Source of the DNA: a virus
Strand: one strand, 5' to 3'
IMG/VR virus record: IMGVR_UViG_3300043567_000149
Span: 1 to 21,531 of that record
Length of the DNA: 21,531 nucleotides
Position numbers and translations under genes: made by a program. Below, one piece after another: positions 7,391 to 14,487 of this stretch. The notes under the pieces are model-generated. The model searched no databases. It had not been told where the DNA came from and saw only the letters and a list, made by a program, of their open reading frames with translations. How positions within the stretch are numbered: the first letter of the stretch is position 1; each line of letters starts with the position of its first letter.

Positions 7391-8055
7391 AGGGTATTTT
7401 TAGCCTGCTGTGCTAGTGTCTTAAACTGATTTGCTAGTTTAGGATCTTGTGCGGCTTTGCTAACGATATCCATTATAGGCTCCATTACTTTAGCATCTGT
7501 GCTAGAGATTGGTTTGCCTTGACTAGCAGCATCTAGTGCTTTGGCTAAGTTAGGCGCCGGAGCAGATGATCCCGTGGCTGCCTTCATAGCGGCTGTCGCG
7601 GCTATTGCTTGTTTAATTGCGTTTGGATCTGCGGCTGGATTAGCCGGAGCATTACCCGGTTTAATTGGTTTAATTGGAGCAATTGTTTCAACTTCTTTAA
7701 CTGTGATATAACGTGGTTGTTCTTTATGCCCACGACGCCCTAGTTTATCAGCACGTGTGCCTTTGCGATGTGGACGGTTGGGTGCTACACCGATGTCATC
7801 TTCGTTAAACTTAGCCCACATTTCTTTAAGTTTGTTTTCAACAGACATATCTTGTGATAATTGACTAAGCTCGCCTAACATATTATAGCTTTCGCCTAAA
7901 GATGCTCGCATTTCTTCTTTGGTTTTGTTGTATTTTTGTTTGAACTCTGCGTCGGTTAGATCTTTAAGATCCATACTAACTTCTTTTACCTTACCTTCAT
8001 TTACAGGCGCACTGGCAAATTTATTCATTGCTTCTAATAGTTTACGCATTTCCAT
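7387..8055 (-). CDS. Unknown phage protein, probable virion or core component
   Basis: The 222-residue protein begins MEMRKLLEAMNKFASAP and contains LKDLTDAEFKQKYNKTKEEM (about 30-49), a phrase I associate with cyanophage-type structural proteins. A basic stretch follows (RPHRKGTRADKLGRRGHKEQ, about 94-113), then an Ala/Pro-rich low-complexity region (about 125-175) and a helical C-terminus. The layout (targeting-like N-terminus, helix, basic patch, disordered Ala/Pro) would suit an internal head or scaffold-associated protein, but I cannot assign it. The start is set by AAGGTG six bases before the ATG. It lies 3 bases after the dps gene and converges on the plus-strand gene with a 4-base overlap. 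Confidence 0.75.
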   Translation of the reverse strand: MEMRKLLEAMNKFASAPVNEGKVKEVSMDLKDLTDAEFKQKYNKTKEEMRASLGESYNMLGELSQLSQDMSVENKLKEMWAKFNEDDIGVAPNRPHRKGTRADKLGRRGHKEQPRYITVKEVETIAPIKPIKPGNAPANPAADPNAIKQAIAATAAMKAATGSSAPAPNLAKALDAASQGKPISSTDAKVMEPIMDIVSKAAQDPKLANQFKTLAQQAKNTL

Positions 8056-8058
8056 AGA

Positions 8059-8496
8059 TTACACCTTTGCTGTAGCACGTAGGAACCATGCGTGTTTAGC
8101 AAATGCGTCTTGACGATCTGCTAAGAAGTTTGACAGACCGTTTTCACCGCGTGCTTCTGCTTCCGTAAATAATACTTTCATAATTTCCTGCATCTTTTCA
8201 GCGTCACGTAGTAGTTCTGCTACCATAGCCTGCGGTGCTAATACTTCTACTTCGTCACTGACTGCTGATAGTGCCGAGAAACGTTCTAAACTTGCTGGAG
8301 CATAGGCTTTGATCTTACGGATATTTTCCGCAAACGCATCAACAGCACCATATACTTCTTCGTAGATAGTATCAAACAATTGATGTAGTTGATAGAAATC
8401 TTGCCCTTCTACGTTCCAGTGAAAGTTTTGTGCTTTAATAGCAAATGCATATTGGCTAGCAAATGCGATTTTTAATTGATTTACAAACTTATCCAT
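8059..8496 (-). CDS. dps: Dps-family ferritin-like DNA-protection protein
   Basis: The 145-residue protein shows the full Dps ferroxidase pattern: H26, H38, D42, D53 and E57. The spacings (12, 4, 11, 4) equal those of E. coli Dps H51/H63/D67/D78/E82. The surrounding motif FHWNVEG...LHQLFDTIYEEVYGAVD is characteristic. Dps forms a 12-subunit shell that oxidises Fe(II) with peroxide, stores iron and protects DNA. The protein lacks the long Lys-rich N-terminal tail that helps E. coli Dps bind DNA, so iron or peroxide detoxification may dominate. Its ATG overlaps by one base the stop of a 54-residue gene. It sits among probable late genes. Confidence 0.92.
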   Translation of the reverse strand: MDKFVNQLKIAFASQYAFAIKAQNFHWNVEGQDFYQLHQLFDTIYEEVYGAVDAFAENIRKIKAYAPASLERFSALSAVSDEVEVLAPQAMVAELLRDAEKMQEIMKVLFTEAEARGENGLSNFLADRQDAFAKHAWFLRATAKV

Positions 8497-8660
8497 TATT
8501 TTTTACTCTTTTTATTTTTAGGTCTAGTGCGAGATATAGTACCAACTCCGCCATTGAGGAATCCGTTGCCGCCGCCCATGCTGGTAGCAATTGAACTAGT
8601 TCCTGTTGCGCCAGCTGAACATTCCTTGATTGGTTTATTTAATACTTCGTTAATTTTCAT
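8496..8660 (-). CDS. 54-residue glycine-rich small protein
   Basis: A short frame encodes MKINEVLNKP followed by a Ser/Gly/Ala segment, a GGGNGFLNGGVGTISRTRP segment and a basic tail (KNKKSKK). The TAA at 8498-8496 overlaps the dps ATG as TAATG, the same coupling seen for other gene pairs here, which strongly supports it as real. I recall similar small Gly/Ser proteins with an 'FxNGGxGT' phrase and basic end in T4-like marine phages, with no known function. No Shine-Dalgarno is visible; translation may depend on coupling from the gene ending at 8669 or on a leaderless transcript. Confidence 0.75.
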   Translation of the reverse strand: MKINEVLNKPIKECSAGATGTSSIATSMGGGNGFLNGGVGTISRTRPKNKKSKK

Positions 8661-8665
8661 ATATG

Positions 8666-8673
8666 TATTTATG
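8666..8673 (-). promoter_or_regulatory. Weak candidate late promoter CATAAATA
   Basis: The minus strand reads CATAAATA, overlapping the TAA stop of the gene at 8669-9004. In the standard geometry transcription would start on the A of the 54-residue gene's ATG, giving a leaderless mRNA. It may be a chance match. Confidence 0.35.
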
Positions 8674-9004
8674 CTATTCTAAAAAGTATGTCCAAGGGAG
8701 TGACTGCTTTTATTACTACAAATTCTCTGCCAGCACTGCGTAGATAATGCATTTCAAATGCGGCTTGATTATCACTGTAGGTGATTGGATCTAACCGTAA
8801 CCTATGGTCTTGTTGTAGGTCTATCTTAGCAAATATTTCTTCGTGTAGCGCAATGTTGTTATCCCATACCCAAGAACGTTCTGTAATTAGATTTTCATCT
8901 AAGTATATTCTATATCTAGTGTCAGTGTATTTGGGATTGGTATTAGTTATAGCCCAGCCGGGTCTTGTACAAAAAATTTGAAAGTTGATATTTACATCAA
9001 GCAT
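8669..9004 (-). CDS. Unknown beta-rich phage protein
   Basis: The 111-residue protein starts MLDVNINFQIFCTRPGWAIT. It alternates polar and hydrophobic residues in a pattern suggesting beta strands (for example TRYRIYLDENLITERSWVW, about 29-47) and ends ILFRIA. It resembles in layout the protein at 9820-10266 (strand, 'Y/V-I/W-L/I-D', then an H-x-L-x-x-x-L strand), so both may be small beta-sandwich proteins of carbohydrate-binding-module type. That is weak, pattern-based inference. Its ATG overlaps the stop of the nucleotidylyltransferase as TAATG, so it is coupled to that gene. Confidence 0.65.
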   Translation of the reverse strand: MLDVNINFQIFCTRPGWAITNTNPKYTDTRYRIYLDENLITERSWVWDNNIALHEEIFAKIDLQQDHRLRLDPITYSDNQAAFEMHYLRSAGREFVVIKAVTPLDILFRIA

Positions 9005-9711
9005 TATACTAATCTAAGGGCTTTGGCGTTTTTGGTAGGAGTTTGCGGAGTTACATCAACACTTAAAGCGTTTGACCAGCGTGGATCTTTTGCTTCTTTC
9101 TTGTTCTTTGGAATGTATCCGCTACACTCTAACAACATACCTTTACGTACTGCTTGGTATAATGGTTCAGCTAATTTTCCAGCACCAGTGGCCTGCGCAA
9201 ATGCTTCTAAGTTACCTGCGGCTGCTGCCTCACGTGCGCTACTAGCACTAACACCAGCAATACCATCAGCGTCTGGGTCACGATCTCCACTGCTGACAAA
9301 ATTAATACTATCGAATTGGTAACTGCCTTCTTGACCATTGTATTTGTTTAATAGTTCTTGGAATTGAGATAGTCTATCACTGCCTGCTACAAATGTAACT
9401 GAGCGATAGCCTTTACTGTATAACCATTCAGCTACTTGTATGATTGTTTTTAGTTCTAGATTGTATACTACATGCTTTGAGTGTGAGGGAAACAATGCTT
9501 GAACAAATTTAACTTTAGTAGCATAGCCCAACGGGTTCTTTTTCTTATCTTGTGTTTGACTAACAAATACAAAATAATCACCGCCACGGCTAGCCTTAGC
9601 CACAGTGTCGATTAATTGCCCGTGACCAACAGTGGGCGGATTCATACGACCAAAACAAAAGGCAGCATGTCTTTTATTGTCTATTGCTTCGAATAATTGT
9701 GATAAAAACAT
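9004..9711 (-). CDS. Nucleotidylyltransferase (cytidylyl/NMN-adenylyltransferase-like) with C-terminal extension
   Basis: The 235-residue protein carries the HxGH-superfamily signature as FGRMNPPTVGH (20-30, with T27-x-G29-H30) and a second motif SASSAR near residue 156, matching the ISSTxxR phosphate-binding motif. The SGDRDPDADG segment just before it is usual for the phage branch. These enzymes couple a nucleotide to a phosphorylated small molecule with release of pyrophosphate. The last ~40 residues (GYIPKNKKEAKDPRWSNAL onward) form an extra segment I have seen in T4-like marine phage proteins. The N-terminus MFLSQLFEAI precedes the catalytic domain and resembles a capsid-targeting peptide. 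A late element lies 22 bases upstream. Confidence 0.82.
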   Translation of the reverse strand: MFLSQLFEAIDNKRHAAFCFGRMNPPTVGHGQLIDTVAKASRGGDYFVFVSQTQDKKKNPLGYATKVKFVQALFPSHSKHVVYNLELKTIIQVAEWLYSKGYRSVTFVAGSDRLSQFQELLNKYNGQEGSYQFDSINFVSSGDRDPDADGIAGVSASSAREAAAAGNLEAFAQATGAGKLAEPLYQAVRKGMLLECSGYIPKNKKEAKDPRWSNALSVDVTPQTPTKNAKALRLV

Positions 9712-9732
9712 AGTAAGTTAATTCCGTTACTA

Positions 9733-9740
9733 TATTTATC
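9733..9740 (-). promoter_or_regulatory. T4-type late promoter GATAAATA for the nucleotidylyltransferase
   Basis: The minus strand reads GATAAATA. The predicted start near 9727 gives a leader of about 15 bases containing CGGAA before the ATG at 9711. The rest of the 9741-9819 spacer is A/T-rich with a 10-bp palindrome (9777-9786) and no gene. Confidence 0.7.
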
Positions 9741-9819
9741 TTATAGTAAATTAAACAATTGTAAATCACTTATTGGTGGACGTCCAAATTACTACAGATG
9801 GCACGGTGATAATTGCAAG

Positions 9820-10266
9820 TTAAAGTTTTTCGAGCAGCCAAATATAGAAAGGACTGTTAAAATTTAAAGTGTAAGTACCATTCCATCCTAGATTAACACA
9901 GTTATCTAATTTAGTAATAGTCTTGCCTTGATATTCTTGTGGGTGGTCCAATGTGTAGTCTGACAACCATAGTATATGACCTAAACTTACATCATTGATA
10001 CGTATATCTTTGATGTTTAGTAACATGTCTTTAACTATTTCACCAGTTTCATCTTTGACAGTATCACTGTTATCTTTATTTTCAAGGCGAATTTTTAATG
10101 TATGTGGGCCTTCGGATAACCTACGTTGAAATTCTACTATATGTGGTTCTTTTGATATCTCAGATTGAATTGCTACTTGGTCATCTATCCAGACAGAAAA
10201 CTGGGGCAATTTGCCCCAGTGTGTTCCTGTTAATTCAACATAGAAATTGAGAGTTTCTTCGGACAT
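9820..10266 (-). CDS. Putative beta-sandwich (carbohydrate-binding-like) phage protein
   Basis: The 148-residue protein has strand-like segments: NFYVELTG, PQFSVWIDDQVAIQSEI (about 22-38), then HTLKIRLENKDNSDT (about 54-68) and DMLLNIKDIRINDVSLG (about 79-95). The 'x-V-W-I-D-D...HTLKIRL.NKD...' arrangement resembles Ca-dependent carbohydrate-binding beta-sandwiches; the match is by eye only. There is no signal peptide. Its start overlaps the glycosyltransferase stop by one base (TAATG), so the two are coupled and may act on the same glycan, or it may be a virion decoration protein. Confidence 0.65.
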   Translation of the reverse strand: MSEETLNFYVELTGTHWGKLPQFSVWIDDQVAIQSEISKEPHIVEFQRRLSEGPHTLKIRLENKDNSDTVKDETGEIVKDMLLNIKDIRINDVSLGHILWLSDYTLDHPQEYQGKTITKLDNCVNLGWNGTYTLNFNSPFYIWLLEKL

Positions 10267-11060
10267 TATTTAGGTTGATGTGCGTTCGGGTGTTCTGCTT
10301 GTTTCTTACCAGTTAACACATCTAAGTCACCAGCAAACTCGTAGTGACCACTGTGATTCAATAGTACTTTAGCATGAGCATAGATCTCACCACCAATAGC
10401 CGCCCAACGACGACAGAACAACCAATCTTCACTCAGATAGTGGCCTTTTTCGTCGATTGCTGTGTCAAAAATTGAATACATGTGTGGCTCAAACTGTTTA
10501 CCTAGGCCAACATCATCTACATACTTACATTCTGGATGCGCGGCAATTAGTTTTTCATACACATGACGTTTAAACATCATAAAGCCTGTGCCCATTGTGT
10601 CTACTGGGAAAATATCATTGATGATCTGTGTACCTGGTTTAACATTGATCACATACTGGATCGGTAATGCTTTCTTAGGATACAATCCACCGATAACATC
10701 TTTATCTGTAGCAATCATTTGAAAGATTGATTCTGGTTGGAAACGAATATCAGCATCAATAAACATAAAGTGTGTGGCTTTATCGTTGGTCATCATCTTA
10801 GCCATCAAGTTGTTACGAGCACGTGTTACTAGTGACTCGTTAACCATTGTGTCTAAACTCCACTGTAGACCGTAACGGCTAGCCATTAAAATGAAACGTA
10901 AGAAACTTGTGAAACAAGGCTCTGTAATTTGACCACCATAACAAGGAATACCAAAGTGAATATGTACCTTACTAAAGTCATATTGACCTGGCTGGGCCTG
11001 TGGTGCCTGAGTGATCATTTGTGGTGCGTTAGGTTTGATGCGTTTTGATTTAGTTGCCAT
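10266..11060 (-). CDS. GT-A fold glycosyltransferase
   Basis: The 264-residue protein has a disordered Pro/Gln-rich N-terminus (1-28), then a GT-A domain. It starts at VHIHFGIPCYGG (32-43), has an NESLVTRARN loop (74-83), the metal-binding D-x-D in FIDADIRF (D102, D104), MGTGFMMFKR (about 155-164) and a SEDWLFCRRW acceptor/catalytic segment. This order matches GT2/GT-A sugar-nucleotide transferases common in large phages. Substrates could be phage DNA bases, virion proteins or host surface glycan; the sequence does not decide. It lies between a 55-residue gene upstream and the coupled beta-rich gene downstream, with AAGAGAG as ribosome-binding site. Confidence 0.85.
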   Translation of the reverse strand: MATKSKRIKPNAPQMITQAPQAQPGQYDFSKVHIHFGIPCYGGQITEPCFTSFLRFILMASRYGLQWSLDTMVNESLVTRARNNLMAKMMTNDKATHFMFIDADIRFQPESIFQMIATDKDVIGGLYPKKALPIQYVINVKPGTQIINDIFPVDTMGTGFMMFKRHVYEKLIAAHPECKYVDDVGLGKQFEPHMYSIFDTAIDEKGHYLSEDWLFCRRWAAIGGEIYAHAKVLLNHSGHYEFAGDLDVLTGKKQAEHPNAHQPK

Positions 11061-11085
11061 TGAAAATCTCTCTTTATTAATTGAA

Positions 11086-11253
11086 TTATGCTACTTGAAT
11101 TTCTACAAGTGTGCTAGCACCTGCTAGTTCTTGTACTACTGCTTCTAAACTTTGTGTAACTTCGTCAGTTAAGATTACTGGTATTGCGGTAACATCGTCT
11201 CTCAACAATGTGCTTACTTTGATTACTACTACTTCTTCGTGTAATTTTGCCAT
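11086..11253 (-). CDS. 55-residue acidic small protein
   Basis: A short frame encodes MAKLHEEVVVIKVSTLLRDD followed by an acidic helical segment ending in VEIQVA. It has a textbook ribosome-binding site (AAGGAG, 6 bases before the ATG) and a late element GATAAATA 29 bases upstream with suitable geometry, so I regard it as a real gene. Composition suggests a beta strand (VVVIKV) plus a helix, with no membrane segment. I do not recognise the family. It is the first gene in a transcript that continues into the glycosyltransferase 25 bases downstream. Confidence 0.85.
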   Translation of the reverse strand: MAKLHEEVVVIKVSTLLRDDVTAIPVILTDEVTQSLEAVVQELAGASTLVEIQVA

Positions 11254-11281
11254 TTCAGGCTCCTTAATAATATGCTATTAT

Positions 11282-11289
11282 TATTTATC
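11282..11289 (-). promoter_or_regulatory. T4-type late promoter GATAAATA for the 55-residue gene and glycosyltransferase
   Basis: The minus strand reads GATAAATA, 11 bases after the clpA-like stop. The predicted start near 11276 gives a ~22-base leader that includes AAGGAG. Confidence 0.75.
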
Positions 11290-11299
11290 GGAGTCTTCC

Positions 11300-13600
11300 T
11301 TAGGCTAAAATAATTCCGTTCTCGTCAAGTGTTTTGTTCTCTAGTAGATCAATTGTTGCTGGCGGAATGATGATAAATTTAACCTGATCATCTGCCCAAT
11401 CAGCAGTAACAACACTGCCACTTTCTACATGCTCGAACAAAATCTTTTTACTTAACGGAACTTTTATCAGTTCATTAATCTTGCGTGCTAAAGGTCTAGC
11501 ACCCATAGCAGGATCAAATCCAACTTCAGTTAAGTGATTAACTAGTGCTTCTGTGGTACGTATCTTAATATTCTTTTCAACTAATAGGTCGTTTAATTCA
11601 TTTAAGAATTTAACTACGACTTTCTTCATCGAAATCTTGTCTAGTTTATTAAATTTAACCACAGCATCTAAACGATTGCGGAACTCCGGTTTAAAGAATT
11701 TCTTAGCCGCTTCGTCATCTGTTCCTGTCTTTTGCTGATCTCGTCCGAATCCAATGGCGTTTTGTTCACCGTCACTAGCACCTAGATTACTAGTTAGAAT
11801 TAAGATTGCGTTTCGGCAGTCTGCTTTCTTACCATTCGAACCGGTAATATATCGTTCGTCCATAACCTGTAACAGCAAGTTACTAATGTCTGGGTGAGCT
11901 TTTTCAATTTCATCTAGTAAGATAATTGAATGCGGGTTACGCTCAACTTCACTAATCAACAAGCCACCACCCAAGTTGCCATCTTCATAGCCAACATAGC
12001 CCGGAGGAGCACCGATAAGTTTGGCCATACTGTGTTTCTCTTGATATTCACTCATATCAAAACGTATTAACTTCATGCTTAAATTTTCACTTAGCAACTT
12101 ACATAACTCTGTTTTACCAGTACCTGTTGGTCCTAAGAATAAGAAGTTACCTACTGGTTTGTTATGAGCCTTCATACCAGCCTTGGCTACATAGATCTTT
12201 TCTAATACCTCATCAACAGCTGAGTCTTGACCGTATAAACGATCTTTAATAGTTGACTCTAAACTAATAAGGGTATCTGTTGCTTTTTCACCTAATAGAT
12301 TTTCTTTAGGAATCTTAGTTGCTTTGGCTAGTGTTTCGATAATATCAAGTTTAGTCACAGCAAAATCGGGACTCTTAATTTTAAGTTTAGCACAGCTCAT
12401 ATCAATTAAGTCTAGGGCTTTGTCTGGTAAGCGTTTGTCTGTTTGATATCGTACACTTAAATCTACTGCGCTATCGATAGCATCGTCACTAATAACCCCA
12501 CCGTGGAAGCGTTCAAAGTGTCCACGTAAGCCACGCAAGATGTCCTTGGCCACTGCCGGACTAGGCTCATCAATATTAAGTTTGTAGAACCTGCGCATTA
12601 AAGCACGGTCTTTTTCAAACGACTGGGTATACTCTTCAAAAGTAGTTGAAGCAATGACTTTAATATTACCTTTAGCCAGTGCTGGTTTAAGCATATTAGC
12701 AAAATCTACACTACTTGAACTGCCGGCGCCTGCGCCCTGCATTTGGTGTGCTTCGTCGATAAACAAAATAGTTTTACCTTTACTGCTCAATGCGGCCAAC
12801 ACATCTTTAAGTTTTTCTTCAAACTCACCACGATACTTACTGCCAGCAAGTAAACTACCGATTTCTAAATTATATACTGTGTAGTCTTTTAAGTATTCCG
12901 GAATGTCACTGTGTATAATTTTATATGCGATGCCTTCGGCAATAGCCGTTTTACCTACACCGGGATCACCAATCATCAATACATTTGATTTGTTACGGCG
13001 AGCTAGGACCTGTGTAATTTCTTCAATTTCGTATTCACGACCAATCAACGGATCAACTTTACCGTCTGTAACTTCCTTATTAAGGTTAGTACAATATTCA
13101 GCAAGTACACGATCTGCTTGTGATTCTTTCGGTTTGTTTTCTTTACGATTGTTGTAGCGTATATTTTCTTGTGCGTAGAATGCCACTAGGTCTTTGCGAT
13201 TGATACCCCATTTTAATAAGAAGTAAGCCGCATGACTTTGTGGTTCTTGACTAATGCTTAGGAATAAATCAATTGGCTCCATCATTTCGCGAGCACTGAA
13301 TAGCACCTGAGTAAACGCACGATTAAACACACGTTCTAACGCATGAGTTTTTTGTGGAACACTTTCATTATTAGCAAGGTCTATTAGACTATCTTGTTTA
13401 CCTAGATAGTCATAGAGATCCCGTATAAGTTCTTCAACTTCTACACCAAATTCTGTCATTAACCTATTAAAACTATCAAATTCGACCAGCGCAACTAAGA
13501 GATGTTCTAACGTTACGTATTGGTGATTATAGTCTCTAGCAATAATACATGCTTTGGCTATGATTTGTTCTATATCGGGATTTGATTTCATATTGCTCAC
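11300..13600 (-). CDS. clpA: ClpA-type AAA+ unfoldase with ClpP-docking loop
   Basis: The 766-residue protein has a Clp N-terminal double-helix repeat (about 8-150), AAA-1 with Walker A GDPGVGKT (211-218) and Walker B ILFIDEAH (278-285), and AAA-2 with Walker A GPTGTGKT (490-497), pore loop GYVGYEDG (534-541) and Walker B IILLDEIEKA (559-568). A small domain ends with GARPLARKI. No ClpB-type middle coiled coil separates the AAA domains, and length equals E. coli ClpA. NAIGFGRD (614-621) occupies the place of the ClpP-binding IGL/IGF loop, so it could dock on host ClpP. A GTG start at 13600 is preferred because GAAGG lies 6 bases upstream; the ATG at 13591 is too far. It has a perfect late promoter. 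Confidence 0.93.
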   Translation of the reverse strand: MSNMKSNPDIEQIIAKACIIARDYNHQYVTLEHLLVALVEFDSFNRLMTEFGVEVEELIRDLYDYLGKQDSLIDLANNESVPQKTHALERVFNRAFTQVLFSAREMMEPIDLFLSISQEPQSHAAYFLLKWGINRKDLVAFYAQENIRYNNRKENKPKESQADRVLAEYCTNLNKEVTDGKVDPLIGREYEIEEITQVLARRNKSNVLMIGDPGVGKTAIAEGIAYKIIHSDIPEYLKDYTVYNLEIGSLLAGSKYRGEFEEKLKDVLAALSSKGKTILFIDEAHQMQGAGAGSSSSVDFANMLKPALAKGNIKVIASTTFEEYTQSFEKDRALMRRFYKLNIDEPSPAVAKDILRGLRGHFERFHGGVISDDAIDSAVDLSVRYQTDKRLPDKALDLIDMSCAKLKIKSPDFAVTKLDIIETLAKATKIPKENLLGEKATDTLISLESTIKDRLYGQDSAVDEVLEKIYVAKAGMKAHNKPVGNFLFLGPTGTGKTELCKLLSENLSMKLIRFDMSEYQEKHSMAKLIGAPPGYVGYEDGNLGGGLLISEVERNPHSIILLDEIEKAHPDISNLLLQVMDERYITGSNGKKADCRNAILILTSNLGASDGEQNAIGFGRDQQKTGTDDEAAKKFFKPEFRNRLDAVVKFNKLDKISMKKVVVKFLNELNDLLVEKNIKIRTTEALVNHLTEVGFDPAMGARPLARKINELIKVPLSKKILFEHVESGSVVTADWADDQVKFIIIPPATIDLLENKTLDENGIILA

Positions 13601-13624
13601 AGAGTACCTTCTTCCTTATAAAAA

Positions 13625-13632
13625 TATTTATA
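13625..13632 (-). promoter_or_regulatory. T4-type late promoter TATAAATA for the clpA-like gene
   Basis: The minus strand reads TATAAATA, identical to the T4 late consensus, and its central TAA is the stop codon of dnaJ. The predicted start near 13619 puts an AAGGAAGAAGG leader directly before the GTG start of the clpA-like gene. Confidence 0.78.
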
Positions 13633-14452
13633 GACTAGACTTTAGGGTTCTAAGTATATTTAATTGTTCGTTTGATAGTGATGGGGTTTTAATAGTTAAC
13701 TGTGCTATTAAATCACCACGAACACTGCTATTCATCTGATACAGTCCTTGTCCTTGTAGCGAAAATCTAGTACCGTATTGGGCACCTGCTGGTATTTTAA
13801 CTAACCAAACACGCCCGTCAACTCCGGAAATTTCTTTGTCTATACCTGTCATAGCATCAATACTGTCAATGGTTAGTTCTGTAAACAAATTGATTCCATG
13901 TATTTCAAATTTAACTTCAGGCTGTATACTAATTATAACATAAAGATCGCCTCTTGTCAATGTTTCAAACATATTATCACCGAGTTGGCTGTATTTAATT
14001 GTAGTGCCGTTGCTTACTCCACGTGGAATATTAACATCTACATTAAATCTATCACCTTTGGTTGTTTGTACACTAACTGTTCTAGTCTGCGGCTCTAATG
14101 TGCTGGCTAAATTAATAACTATATTAATTCGTAGATCTTTGTTTCTTCGTGCTTGGCGTTGTTGCTGTTGGAAGGGATTATGTCCGCCAAAGAATTGACT
14201 AAAAATATCTTCGGGGCCACTGTTAAAATGAAATTCGTGATGGCCACCACCTCCAAACGGATTGGGATTATCGTGTTGATGACGTTTCTGAGGGTCAGTT
14301 AGTGTTTCGTATGCTGACTGTATCTCTTGGAACTTAGCAGTGTCGCCACCTTTATCGGGGTGGTGTTTGCTGGCCATGGATCGATAGGCCTTTTTAATCT
14401 CTGATTCTGTAGCGTTTTTACCTACGCCTAAGGTTTCGTATGCGTTTGCCAT
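13628..14452 (-). CDS. dnaJ: Type II J-domain co-chaperone (DnaJ/CbpA-like)
   Basis: The 274-residue protein has an N-terminal J domain (about 4-62) with an intact HPD motif at 31-33, a Gly/Phe/His-rich linker (about 65-100) and a C-terminal substrate-binding region. It lacks the CxxCxGxG zinc fingers of true DnaJ, so it is a CbpA-like type II J-protein. It would stimulate host DnaK ATPase and deliver clients. It is followed by the ClpA-type unfoldase, whose promoter overlaps its stop. No Shine-Dalgarno precedes the ATG, but a TTGACG-17-TATAAT promoter places the predicted transcript start on the A of the ATG, so translation may be leaderless. Phage-encoded J-proteins are uncommon. Confidence 0.92.
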   Translation of the reverse strand: MANAYETLGVGKNATESEIKKAYRSMASKHHPDKGGDTAKFQEIQSAYETLTDPQKRHQHDNPNPFGGGGHHEFHFNSGPEDIFSQFFGGHNPFQQQQRQARRNKDLRINIVINLASTLEPQTRTVSVQTTKGDRFNVDVNIPRGVSNGTTIKYSQLGDNMFETLTRGDLYVIISIQPEVKFEIHGINLFTELTIDSIDAMTGIDKEISGVDGRVWLVKIPAGAQYGTRFSLQGQGLYQMNSSVRGDLIAQLTIKTPSLSNEQLNILRTLKSSL

Positions 14453-14458
14453 ATGTTA

Positions 14459-14487
14459 ATTATATAATAAAAAAGGGTAAGCGTCAA
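14459..14487 (-). promoter_or_regulatory. Sigma70-like promoter for leaderless dnaJ, overlapping a terminator
   Basis: On the minus strand a -35 TTGACG (14487-14482) and a -10 TATAAT (14464-14459) are 17 bases apart. The -35 lies in the loop and stem of the terminator hairpin at 14471-14500. With the -10 at -12 to -7, transcription would begin at 14452, the first base of the dnaJ ATG. Confidence 0.65.

Noticed and set aside
9777-9786. 10-bp palindrome TGGACGTCCA in the 9741-9819 spacer
   Set aside because: There is no T-run, so it is not a terminator, and no second copy was seen; too short to call an operator.
11266-11282. A/T-only inverted repeat AATAATA/TATTATT before the 55-residue gene
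   Set aside because: The predicted late transcript starts inside it, and an A/T-only stem of 7 bp is weak; no terminator or riboswitch can be supported.
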